Positions 1-10,774 of a stretch of 64,000 bases of DNA are shown piece after piece (position 1 is the first letter of the stretch; each line of letters starts with the position of its first letter). Source of the stretch: Colletotrichum lupini (taxonomy: Eukaryota > Ascomycota > Sordariomycetes > Glomerellales > Glomerellaceae); NCBI RefSeq assembly GCF_023278565.1, contig NC_064675.1, positions 3,348,001 to 3,412,000 of the forward strand, written 5' to 3'. Made by a program: the position numbers and the translations under genes. Under the pieces are notes generated by a model. The model did not search any database, was not told the DNA's origin, and saw only the letters and a program-made list of their open reading frames with translations.

Positions 1-1480
1 TCGACTGTCGGTGGTGAGAAGGGCTCTGCCGATTCGGCTCGTGATCCCAGAGGTTTCTCTGTCAAGTTCTACACCGAGGAGGGAAACTGGGACTGGGTTT
101 ACAACAACACGCCCATTTTCTTCATCCGCGACCCTGTCAAGTTCCCTCCCTTCATTCACACCCAGAAGCGTCACCCGCAGACTAACCTGAAGGATGCTAC
201 GATGGTAAGTGTTGAAACCCCCAGAATTCTCATGAGATGACTTGAGCTAACTTGAACCAGATGGTAAGCGTTGAGATGCAGCAACTCATCACAAATCGCA
301 CACTAACTCAATCTCCCAGTTTGACTACTGGACCAAGAACCAAGAGTGCATCCACCAGCTGATGCACCTGTTCTCCGACCGCGGCACCCCTTACTCTTAC
401 AGACACATGAACGGCTACTCGGGCCACACCCACAAGTGGACCAAGCCCGACGGCTCCTTCGTCTACGTCCAGATCCACCTCAAGACGGACCAGGGCAACA
501 AGACCTTCACCAACGAGGAGGCCGGCAAGATGGCGTCCGAGAACCCGGACTGGCACACCCAGGATCTCTTCGAGGCCATCCAGCGCGGCGAGCACCCCAG
601 CTGGACCGTCTACGTGCAGACCCTGACCCCGGAGCAGGCCGAAAAGTTCAAGTGGAACGTCTTTGACCTGACCAAGGTCTGGCCGCAGAGCGAGGTGCCG
701 CTGCGCCAGTTTGGCAAGCTCACCCTCAACCAGAACCCCGAGAACTACTTTGCCGAGATCGAGCAGGCCGCCTTCTCCCCCTCCCACCTGGTCCCCGGCG
801 TCGAGCCCACCGCCGACCCCGTCCTGCAGTCCCGCCTCTTCTCCTACCCGGACACCCACCGCCACCGTCTCGGCGTGAACTACCAGCAGATCCCCGTCAA
901 CAAGCCCCTGAATGCCTTCAACCCCCTCCAGAGAGACGGCGCCATGGCTGTCAACGGCAACTACGGCGCGAACCCCGTACGTCACCCCTCAAGCCCCGAT
1001 CTACGTACTATATGCATGGTGAGAATGACCGAGCTAACTCTTCCCAGAACTACTCCTCAACCTTCCGCCCTCTCGAGTACAAGCCCGTCAAGGCCGTCAA
1101 CACCCCGCACGAGCAGTGGGCCGGCGCCGTCGTCACGGACCTCTTCGGCCCCGTCAAGCCCGAGGACTACGAGCAGGCCCTCGGCCTCTGGAAGGTCCTC
1201 GGCCGCCAGGAGGGCCAGCAGAAGAACTTTGTCAGCAACGTGTCTGGCGCCCTCGCCGGCGCTCACCCCGAGGTCCGCTCGCGCGCGTACGAGATGTTCT
1301 CGCGGGTTACCCCCGAGCTCGGCGCCGCTATCATGAAGGAGACGGAGAAGATTGCCGAGTATGTTGATTTCTTCTTTCGTTTCCCGGGGGACTGAAAAGC
1401 CTTGATGATGACCCGTGAATGAGTATACTGACTTTTTCTTTTCTCCTAGGCCTACCAAGGATGTTCGCTCCAAGTTGTAA
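1..1480 (+). CDS. CTA1: Peroxisomal catalase, Cta1-like (5' end outside window)
   Basis: Haem catalase that breaks down hydrogen peroxide in peroxisomes. The reading opens inside the protein at [11 protein letters not shown] and runs through the RDPRGF motif, the active-site Asn of VYNNTPIFF, the HGYSGHT-like segment (MNGYSGHT) and the haem-ligand region [14 protein letters not shown]. Exons read as <1-204, 261-263, 320-976, 1048-1358 and 1450-1480. The last exon adds [10 protein letters not shown], so the protein ends in SKL, a canonical PTS1 peroxisomal import signal. About 401 residues are visible of a family that is usually near 500. The N-terminal part with the catalytic His lies upstream of the window. 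The ATG at 261-263 appears to be a 3-nt microexon; the alternative is one 115-nt intron (205-319) and one residue fewer. The assignment is firm, the microexon less so. Confidence 0.95.
205..319 (+). other. Tandem 56-nt introns around a 3-nt microexon (catalase)
   Basis: Two introns, 205-260 and 264-319, are both 56 nt. Each has its own donor (gtaagt, gtaagc), a ctaac branch point and a cag acceptor. They enclose only ATG (261-263). Donor contexts atggtaagtgttga and atggtaagcgttga are near-duplicates. With the microexon the protein reads DATMMFDYW, which keeps the usual spacing of the catalase DADMFWD region. Skipping it gives DATMFDYW, one residue short. Confidence 0.6.
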
Positions 1481-2055
1481 AAATATAGATGGAATGGTTG
1501 ATGAGAAACACCCGGATTCGCGCTGACGAACGGCGCTCCGAGATCTCGATGTAGTGCCGGAGCCGCGGGCGTCGACGTTGCACGAGGCGCCCAGAATCAG
1601 TTCGAGGGGAGAAGAATAAGAGACTGTCGAGATACCATATCAGGACAATACTGACGAGACAGACAGCTCAGAGTATCTAAAACAAGGAGGGAAAAAAATC
1701 ATAATTTGTTCAAAAATCAGTTGAAAATCGTACAAAAAGGTGACACTGTCACGGGCATGAAATTCGATGCCCTGGTATATGTTTGCGCCTGAAACCACCG
1801 CCTATTCAATCACTCATCAGCTACGAGCCACCCATCTGACATCGAACTCTCGCTCGCGAATTCCTCAGTCTTCTTCTCTCACGGATTCCCAATGAGACTA
1901 GTCTTGATCTTGGTCGGTCTACGATACATCCTCTATCTCGAAACGATATTCGGTCTACACAGAAAGTAACGTCTACTGCGTTGACCATCTTCCGGGTGTG
2001 TCTCGAGGGAAACGACACCCAAAAGTGCCTTCGGCGTGTGACGTTGCGATACGAC
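1481..2055. other. Catalase 3' flank, no gene seen
   Basis: This stretch lies between the catalase stop and the stop of the converging CYSTM-like gene. It holds AT-rich 3'-UTR-like sequence around 1670-1740. I see no coding frame or RNA gene in it. Confidence 0.5.
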
Positions 2056-2358
2056 TTAACAGCAGCAGCAGCAGCACTCGCAGCATTCGTAGCAACAGAG
2101 GCCGGCGCAGAGACCGCAGCAGACAGCCTACCGAGAAGAGCGTAACACGTTAGCCAATCATGTGCTTTTGAGCGTGTGGTTGGAAAGGAAAAGAATCCCA
2201 ATCGCGTTTTCCAGCGCTCTATCTCTGATTTCTCGAGTTCTACCAAACTCACAGACGGCGTAGGAATATCGAAGAAGGGGAGGGATTGGGTCGGATTTTT
2301 TTCAACTTACTCCGCCATCGCCGCCACCTCGCAGGTTCGCTGATTGATCCATCGTCAT
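2056..2358 (-). CDS. Small cysteine-rich CYSTM-like protein
   Basis: A two-exon gene too short for ordinary ORF calling. Exon 1 (2358-2311) encodes MTMDQSANLRGGGDGG, with an in-frame stop upstream of the ATG. Exon 2 (2127-2056) encodes AVCCGLCAGLCCYECCECC and then four more Cys before the stop. The 183-nt intron has a gtaagt donor, a gctaac branch point and a tag acceptor, and keeps the frame. The product is about 39 residues with 13 Cys in its last 23, resembling the C-terminal CYSTM module of small fungal and plant membrane-associated proteins linked to stress tolerance. Unlike most relatives it lacks a Gln/Pro/Tyr-rich N-terminal half, so an extra exon may be missing from this model. Function is inferred from the Cys pattern alone. 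Confidence 0.45.
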
Positions 2359-5300
2359 CGGCTGATTCGGGCCCTAGTAGGATTCGAGGTCTCCGGTTAG
2401 CTCGGGTTTCGGGAGAGGTCTCGTTCCTTTTGCGAGGTCTGGCTGATTCGAATCGATGCGACACCGACAATCACCAGAGAAGAGGGGAAACCCAAAACCG
2501 ACATGGTAAGTATGGAGATGGCCGAAGGGAGCGAACATACAGGTTGCTGAGAGCTAATCTTTTGTTCCGAGAGCACGGCTGGCGCAGGCTCTCTTGGCAT
2601 CTGATTGTACTCGATCTGGGACGACATTGCTTCTGCGCGCGCGCGTGTGCGATTAAGGATTACAAAGGCGGAAATGTCGCGTGTACGTATTCGACCGATT
2701 GGATTTGCAAAATCCTGGCGCGAGGTCTATCCAAAGAAAAAAATCTCGTTTGACTCGTCCGTGGGTGACAGGAAACGAAGGTCTTGTTGTGTGTGTGTGT
2801 GTCTAAGTCGAGTCGACGTTGCCTTGTAGGTGTGTGCAAGAGACAGAAACAAATCGCACCTGGAACCCCAAGTCACAGCCAACGCGCAAAACAGGCGATT
2901 GGCCGTTTTATTTGAAAAGAGAACCAACAGAAAAAAAAAAGCGACAGGGCACGAGGAAGAAAGTTATCTGGGAACCCGAAGTTTGAGAGGGTGCGTGGCC
3001 CACGGTTTTGTCCGGGGGCCACCCCTTCACTTCGGGCTCTCTCTTCCTGCATGATGAAGAAAGGCAGACTTTGGAGGTTGAGGCCACAGCTTGGCGCTCA
3101 GGTGCAGGGCAAAGGCAGCAGGGGCGAAGGGGGAGAAGGGACCAGATTGACGACCGTGGGCTGGCAGGCCTTGGTGTCTCTTCCCTCTCCTCCTAGTCTC
3201 TTTCTACATGGTCACATAGTAATAGTCTCTACTCTTCAAGTACATCCTTGCCTTGTCTACCTTATGTCCCCGCAGGCTGAGTTTCTGCGTGGATATATGT
3301 AGACGAGGGAGGGGGGGGGCCCTCTGTACCTACGACACCCGGTGTGTAAGAGTCACCTCGAACCGGCACATTGAGTGCGAGGGAGGTCGAGGACAGTTAC
3401 AAGGATGGATGAGGCTTAGATCAGGCGGTCCCTCCATCTTGAGAGGGGCTCATGGATGGGGACACCTTCGTTCGGTGTATTTGGGGTTTTTTTTCTTTTC
3501 TTTTTCATTTCAAGTGAAGAAAGGGTTCAGCTGCCGACCGATCTACGGGATACGTCTGTTCTGCTTCACTTGTTCTCTCTTTCTCGCCTTCATTCGTGGG
3601 TTTGAGTGTGTGTTCGCTGGCAGCGTGATGTGAACTCGGGGTATCCTTTCCTGCAGACAGCGCTGAGACAGGGCTCGCGCCTGACCTTTTGGCTGTGCTG
3701 TGCAACTGCGGTTGAAAGGGTGTTGGGGTGTCCCGGGGAGGGGATCCTGGGATGGGGCCAAACGGGGGGTGGAATGACCTCAGTTTGGGGAACGAGATAA
3801 TCTTCAAAGGGGATTGGAGGGAGGGGAAAGGGCTACCGAATGCGGCTTGCGTTGTTGGTAATGGAGAAGAAAAGTGGTTGAGGCGTCGTCGCACGGTGAA
3901 GTGGTATTAGGCAGGCAAGAAAATGGGAAACTCTCTTTTGCTGACCTTGCATTTCGCGTTTGCGTTGCCTGCGAGTTGGGATGATCTTTTCGGTGTCAAG
4001 TCGTCGTCGTCGTCGTCCTTTGGTTGAGAGTCTACGCAATGCGATGTGCGGGCACTGTTATTTTTCTGCTATGGATCCAAGTCCGTTCACCAACTAGTGC
4101 AAGGCTTACTAGTCTTTCGCATTTCCCTTCTTATTTCCTTTGATTTTTTCCCTTCCTCATATCCAGAGGCTGCTGCGCTGGCACACCGGGCTTCGGTGAC
4201 ATGCCACCTTGCCTAGATACCTAGATATGAAAAGATCCCGGAGGACCCGATCGCGCGGGATCGCACAACGCTGACTCGTTCGCCAGTTGATGGGGGGAGT
4301 TGCGGGAAGGAGTGACGACTGCCATAGCCCGCGCGCCGAACCCGAGCGCGATCTGACGTGGTATCCGTATGTGCGGGTTGGTTCGCTATTACTTTAGATA
4401 ATGCAGGGTTACAGGGTCCATGGACTATTTTCGGGCCTCAGAAATATATACGCGGGAACCATGATCCCCCCTCCCTCAGGCTCTTCCCCTTCCGCCCAAT
4501 CAGCCTCGGCTCGAGCGGTTTCGTGTTCTACCCGTCACTTCAGAGGCTCAGACGAACAAAACGATTCAGGGGAGACATTCTGCTTCTGGCGTCGTAGCGA
4601 AGGATGTTTTGGGAACATTCTTGCCGCCGCCGAGAGAAAAACGCGGGCAAGGGGATCATATACCGGGATTTAGGTGGAAGCCTAGAAAGGGTTTGGTGGG
4701 ATCTTGTGTCCCCAATCCGAAACGGTGACACATTCGACGGAGAGTCCAATGGGAAGGTTGCGAGGCGTAGCGTGCAGTACGTCTGAGGGTTGGACTGAAG
4801 ATGCAGCTTGTTTGGATGTTCACTGCCTGCTTGACCTTCCACGACGAGCCTAGGGGCTGTGTGACCGTACCTTAAACCCGTATCAGGTACGAAAAAGGAG
4901 TTGCGGCGGTGGAGTCCCCGTACGCAGTTTCCTTCCATAGCTGGGATTCATCGGCCTGGTTTGCCGATAAATCTCTTTGGTCTGCGGTGAAGAGTACGCA
5001 TATCTTTGCCGAGATATGCAGGGGATCGGGCAGACTTTGTTGAGGGGCATGCTACGCAAGGCTGACTGCAGAGTCCCCGACCATCGGAGCTTGAAGCGGG
5101 CAGAACGGGGGCATGTCGAAGTGACGGCCGGCGTTCGGCGGGTTCGGAGCCGGTGCCGGTCAGCGGGTCTCACGGCGCCGGTGTGCCCGAAAACCGAAGG
5201 AGACGGGAGTGTCTCGGAAGGAAGCAAATCGCCAGATGGAACCTGAGGTGCCGCTGACATTGCAGGCTAAGAGATCTCCCGGGCCAGCGCTCGTGTATCA

Positions 5301-5583
5301 TCATTCTAACGGCAGCACCTCGAGAATACTTCCTAAATCAGTGAGATCAGTAATTATTTAGCAAAAACTGACAACCCCCCTTGTCTCGAAGAACAAGAGC
5401 TGTCGGGTCAATAAGCACAGGGAGATTGCGAGTAGACGGCAGATCGAGCAGTGACGATCAATTCAACCATTGCAATTCAAATATTTGTGCATACAGCTCA
5501 TAGCTAAAGCCTATAATAAAGACCCTGATTCTCTGTCGCGGATCGGCGTACGCCTACTAGAACCAACATTTATAGATTTAGCC
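2359..5583. other. 3.2 kb without a supportable gene
   Basis: Short open frames occur on both strands but none shows a recognisable domain, conserved motif or consistent splice signals. The stretch contains a TG dinucleotide run near 2786-2802, a TCG trinucleotide run near 4001-4016 and long pyrimidine tracts near 3485-3510. The last 200 bases before the transposon become AT-richer. It may hold the promoter and long 5' UTR of the minus-strand CYSTM-like gene. Confidence 0.5.
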
Positions 5584-5588
5584 CAGCC
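5584..5588. repeat. 5 bp target-site duplication, left of copy A
   Basis: CAGCC directly outside TACGGCAG; matched by CAGCC at 10515-10519 on the other side of the element. Confidence 0.75.
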
Positions 5589-5590
5589 TA

Positions 5591-5620
5591 CGGCAGACTA
5601 CAAGAGGCACTCCGCCAAAA
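5591..5620 (+). repeat. Left terminal inverted repeat, copy A
   Basis: Starts CGGCAGACTACAAGAGGCAC and pairs with the reverse complement of 10483-10512 with only a couple of mismatches, all transitions. Confidence 0.85.
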
Positions 5621-8600
5621 CCGTTCTTTCCAATAGACCTACGGCTACCGTAAATTTTAAGTATCAATAGCGCGACTTTCTTATATATATAAATAAATAT
5701 TATAATAAATCCCGTATATTATTATAAAGAATTACTTATAACTATAAGTAATAGTAGTTACGTAAGGGTAGTTATACTACTTAGTAAAAATAGGGTAGCT
5801 AGGGGGCATATCCTCCTTATTAATTTCTATTACTAATTAATTTCCCTTTCCTCTTAACTAACCTAATATTCCTTAAGTAAGGTAAGTAATCTACTTACGC
5901 CCCTATAGTTACTTATTAGTAATTATATTTTATTTTATTATACTTTATACCCTTTTCTACTTCATTTTTATTACTATTACCTAATTAGATACGCAATTAT
6001 AAGTATAATATTCGTAATTTACTAATTAAAAATATTAATTAGGTATAATTAGGCAATTTTATGCGCAATTACTAATATAATTTTTACTAATTAGTAATTA
6101 TACTTCTTCTTAGGCTAATATATGCGTAATTATAAGTATAATTACGTATATATACCTATTTATAATTTAATTCTTTTTATTTACTTTTTTCTTTAGTATT
6201 AACTATTTACGTATATATACTAATAATTTCGTATAAAATACTCCCTTTTTTAATAATTGCGTACGCCGTATAATACTTATAATAAATACTTAATATAGCG
6301 TTCTAGCCCGTATTAAGGGTATATAGCTCCTAACGGTCCCCGTATACTAACTTACGTAATACCCTAACGACCTTACGTCTTATAAAATAACCTCTTACCT
6401 CTTTATTAATACGTATACCTCTATATAATAGCTTCTTTATTATACGGATTCTTATATTATTTATAAGCTCTTTATTTTCCTTTTTAAAGACTTTTTACTA
6501 AATCTATAACCTTAGTATTATATAGGTTAGTATATACTACCTTATACTATTTAATATTACTATACTAACCCGTATAATCTAGCCTTAGTGTTAAATTAAG
6601 CTTAACCCTAAGATTACTAAGAATAGCCGTTATATACCCCCGGATATCGCTATAACTCGCACTTAGGCTACCGATACTATTTAAATAACTATATATAGCG
6701 ACGCTAAGATTAGTACCGAGTTATATGCTTATTATAAAGCTAGTAAAAGTATTTTTATTAATTACGTTACTTTTATAAGTAAGGGCTATTCTAGTTATAA
6801 CTATATATCTATTATATACAAATATACGCTCGTTATACCTCCCGTTATTATTTATACGTTACCCTATACTACCTTATATTTATCTATAGTCTATTAATAG
6901 TTTGTATTAGCTCGTAATATACTTATTAAAGTTATTAAGCGCGGTTATAACTATAAGGGCCGTAATAAAGTCCGTATTAGCGCTCTACTTAAGTCTTTAA
7001 GTACTATCCCCGCTATATACCTTTATATAATAATAAAAGCCCTTAAATAGGTAGCTAAGTAGGTTAAAAATAATAAAAAGGGTATATATAATAGCATATA
7101 AGATTATAAGGAGCGTTACTAACTTATATAGACTCTAAGTAAGGAGTAATTAATTTAATATTTTTATATAGTATAATATAGGAGTTTATATAAGTATATA
7201 TTAAAATATAGTATAGTTAAGCTTAATACCCGGGTAGTAAGGCCCCTACGGAGTTATAGGGTATTTATTAATTATAAGTTAGGGTATACGCACTTAGTTT
7301 AGCCTATAAGAGGCCGTAACTAACTATATAAAAGCTCCCCCTAAAGTTTAACGTTTTTAATAAAATTATAGAACTTTTATTTATTATATATTATCGTTAT
7401 ATACTTTTCTATCCTTTTTAGCGTTATAGATCCCCGTAAGTGTCTATATTTCTATATATATATTTATAAGACCTTATAAATAAAAGGATACCCCTATATA
7501 TCGTTATAATTATATATAAACATTTATCCCTTACTTGAAATTTCTTTTTTAATTTCTTATTTTATATATTACTACTTTCTTAAAATAATACGACTGCGTA
7601 TTAATTTTTTATTATATCGAACGATAATTATTATAAAGTTAGAGAGTAATTAGACTTATAATATAATTATTATATATATCTTTATAGTTTCTAATATTAA
7701 AATTATAAAGCGAACTTTCGAACGTTAACTTATAAAATAGGACTTATAATAAGAAGAGCGTATAGTCTTTTTTAAGGATCTATTAATTCGTATTTAAGAA
7801 TTATTCTTCTAATAATACTTAAATAATAAAAATATCCTTTTTTAACTCTAATCTAAAGGATTTATAATTATAACTATAAGATTATTAATACTTCGTTAAC
7901 AAAATTAGCTTTAGTAATGATAAATACTAAAATAGCTCGTAATTATATAATAACGATTAGAAAAGTTCTTTTTTAATATACTAGAGGTTACTTACTATGC
8001 TAAAGGGTATAGTAAAGAGTATTTTTATATATAGGTTTACTAATAAGCTTATATTATTAGCTAAAATAAACTATACTTTATATATTATAAAACTTTTCTA
8101 TAATAAGTTTAAGATTAGTTAAGTAAAATAAAGTACCGTCGTAAAGGGTTTATAACTCCTAGACTAAATTATATTTAGTTTTTAAATACGTATAATAAGC
8201 TTCTACTATTTAAATTTAAGATTTATACTAGTATTAATACTTATTCGCAGTTTATTATATAGTTCTATATAGGGGTTTCTACCTATACGTCCTAGAATAT
8301 ACTTATATAATATCTTACCGTTATTTAATAACGGGGATTTACGCTATTATAAGTTCGTTTAGACCGAGGGAAAGAAACCGTTCTTATGTTTAGTATTTAT
8401 TACTATTTTTTATAATACTATTTAATAGCAAAAAGTCTAATTATATTCCGTAATTATTAGATCTTTAGTAAAAGTATTTATAATATTAAGATTGAGAGTT
8501 AGTAAAATCGTTTTTATTAAAATAGATTAGTATATTAGTAAGTAAGTAATATATATCTTAGTATATATAAGTATACTTACGTTTATAAGAATATTTCTAA

Positions 8601-10482
8601 CTATTTAAGTTCTAAGGGCTATTCTATATAGATATACTCTCTAACTAGATTGTATTTTTGTTTACGTATATGCTACTAATTCGTTCTAATTTTATTAACT
8701 TTATATAAATTTAGAACTCTTATTAAATTCGTTATTAAAAAGGTCGCCCTTATGTTATTTTTAGTTAGCTATAGTAACTATATTATTAACCTACGTTACG
8801 AACTATATAAGACTTTATATAGCCAATTAACTAAGACTAAGTTTAATAACTATTAAACGCTATTTAGAATAGTAATAATCTAGACGCATATTTTCCTTAA
8901 GCTACTTTATAGATTTATACTTTAATTATTAAGGGCTCCTTAACTATATTAGCTAAAAGTACGAAGTTTAGCGAGGCTAATTATCCTTATTTTAAAGCGT
9001 ATTAATATCTTTATATTTATTTAAAGTAATATATACGCAATAAGCTCTAATTAGAAGTTATTTTACTTAGTAAACTATAGGGCGGTATTATATAAGTTAA
9101 GTAGAGATTAGAAGACTTTAGAATTAATTTTAAAGTATTAAATAGCTTCGTAATTATAAGCGATACTAAGGATAAAAAGGAATTATAAATATAATTATAA
9201 TTTATTCTAAACTATTTACTAATAAGAATGCTCGTTTCTATCCTTATAATATATTAGGTTATTTATTATTATAAACTTTATTTTTTTATCGAACTATTAT
9301 AATCTTGTCTTTTTTATCGTTTTTATCTTTTTTAACCTTTTTTTGAGCTTTTACCTCCTTCTTAACGATCTTTTTTTCTTACTTAACTAATAATTCCTCC
9401 TTAATCTTTATTATTAATTTAATACTAATACCTATTAAAAGCCGTATTTTCGGAACATTTCTATACGTTATTTTACTTAAAGTTTTAGTTATAATTAGCT
9501 TTATACGACCTTTTCCCTTCTTTACTAGCTAAGGTTTAATAACTAGCGACTTAATTCTAGTTTAAGAAATAATAGAAAGTTAGTAATTATTTTTTTTATA
9601 TAAGATCGTAGCTTTAGAGAGGAATCTCTCTAAACTTATAGCTTCGTATACTACTTTATAATACTCTAAAATATCGTAAGGATTCTTTATATTAATTAGA
9701 AATACTATCTACTTTATTAAAAGAATTTACTAATTTATTATAAAATATAAAATAATAAATCGTATTATATTTTAATATAAAGTAAACGTTAAGAAGCGAT
9801 TAAACTAAACTTTCTTAATAAACTTCTTAATAACTTAGATATTAGTATAAGTCGTTACTTAGAAACCGTTAAGTTCGTTTTTAAAAAAGGATACGTTATA
9901 TAATATAATAGAGATATTAATTATTAATAATTACTTTAGCTCCTTTTTTATTTATTAAATACTTCGTTCCCGCTCTTTTAAGCTTATAAAAAGAGATTTT
10001 ATTAATATCGAGGCTTATACGTTTATACGTTTTTATTATACGAAAAGGGTAGAGCCTATATAAGTATTATTATTGATCGGTCGTTTCGGAATAGCTTTAT
10101 AAGGAAGTATCATAAGGTTAATTAGTTTAGTAACGTTTTATATAAAGATTAGAAATTATTATAAATCTATATTATAATATTTATAAGCGAGCTATTAGTT
10201 TAATAACTTAAGTAAAAAGTAATTTTTATTTATAAGAGGGTAAAAAGTAGTAGTTATTTTTATAATAAAGTTATAAAGAAAAGAAAAACTTTTATATTAG
10301 GGTATAATATTGCGCAATTTTATATATTATTATACGGTTTAATATATTACGAAATTAAAGTATTTTTTAAGCTATAAATCTTTATAACCCCTATTTATAG
10401 GTTATTATACTAGTCTAGACCCTATTTTAGGTAGTGGGGTGACCGTAAAATACGATTTCTGCTTTGATATATAAAAAAAGTG

Positions 10483-10512
10483 TTTTGGTAGAGTGCCTCT
10501 TGTAGTCTGCCG
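10483..10512 (-). repeat. Right terminal inverted repeat, copy A
   Basis: Reverse complement begins CGGCAGACTACAAGAGGCAC, as at the left end. Followed by TA and then CAGCC, the second half of the target duplication. The element end lies only about 260 bp upstream of the MFS transporter start codon. Confidence 0.85.
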
Positions 10513-10774
10513 TACAGCCGCCCGTTATCCCTTGTCAGCGAGTTAATCGGAGGGCGTAGAGTGGATTCCCCGCCGAAGACGACCTTAGTCTCCCCGCCCC
10601 GCCCCCGGCCGATCAACAACTTCAAGCTTAAAAGGCGCCGGTAGTAAGCTTTACTCCCAACAGCCAACTACGTCTCTTTTCTCATTTCTGTAGCCGGTGA
10701 ATTGAGAACGAGACAACCCGGAAGCATCAATTCCCTGTTTTATGAGATACGTGGTAGAGTAAAAAGCCGCGACC

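Larger units (their letters stand above)
5591..10512 (-). mobile_element. RIP-mutated TIR DNA element, copy A
   Basis: A 4.92 kb AT-rich block ends in about 30 bp inverted repeats beginning CGGCAGACTACAAGAGGCAC; the flanking TA on each side is probably also part of the element. Outside TA lies a perfect 5 bp duplication, CAGCC at 5584-5588 and 10515-10519. The inside is riddled with stops and almost lacks CpA and TpG while CpG survives, as RIP predicts. The same element lies inverted at 28547-33467. On the minus strand, roughly 10000-9270, a broken frame ends in a Lys-rich tail like that in copy C; strand is assigned from this. A 5 bp duplication does not match hAT (8), Tc1/mariner (TA) or MULE (8-10), so I leave the superfamily open. 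Confidence 0.85.

Noticed and set aside
2286..2753. 155-codon plus-strand frame
   Set aside because: Composition is not protein-like and it overlaps exon 1 of the better supported CYSTM-like gene on the other strand.
5589..10514. TA dinucleotides flanking the TIR element as a Tc1/mariner-type duplication
   Set aside because: In both copies a perfect 5 bp duplication lies just outside TA, so TA is more likely part of the element ends.
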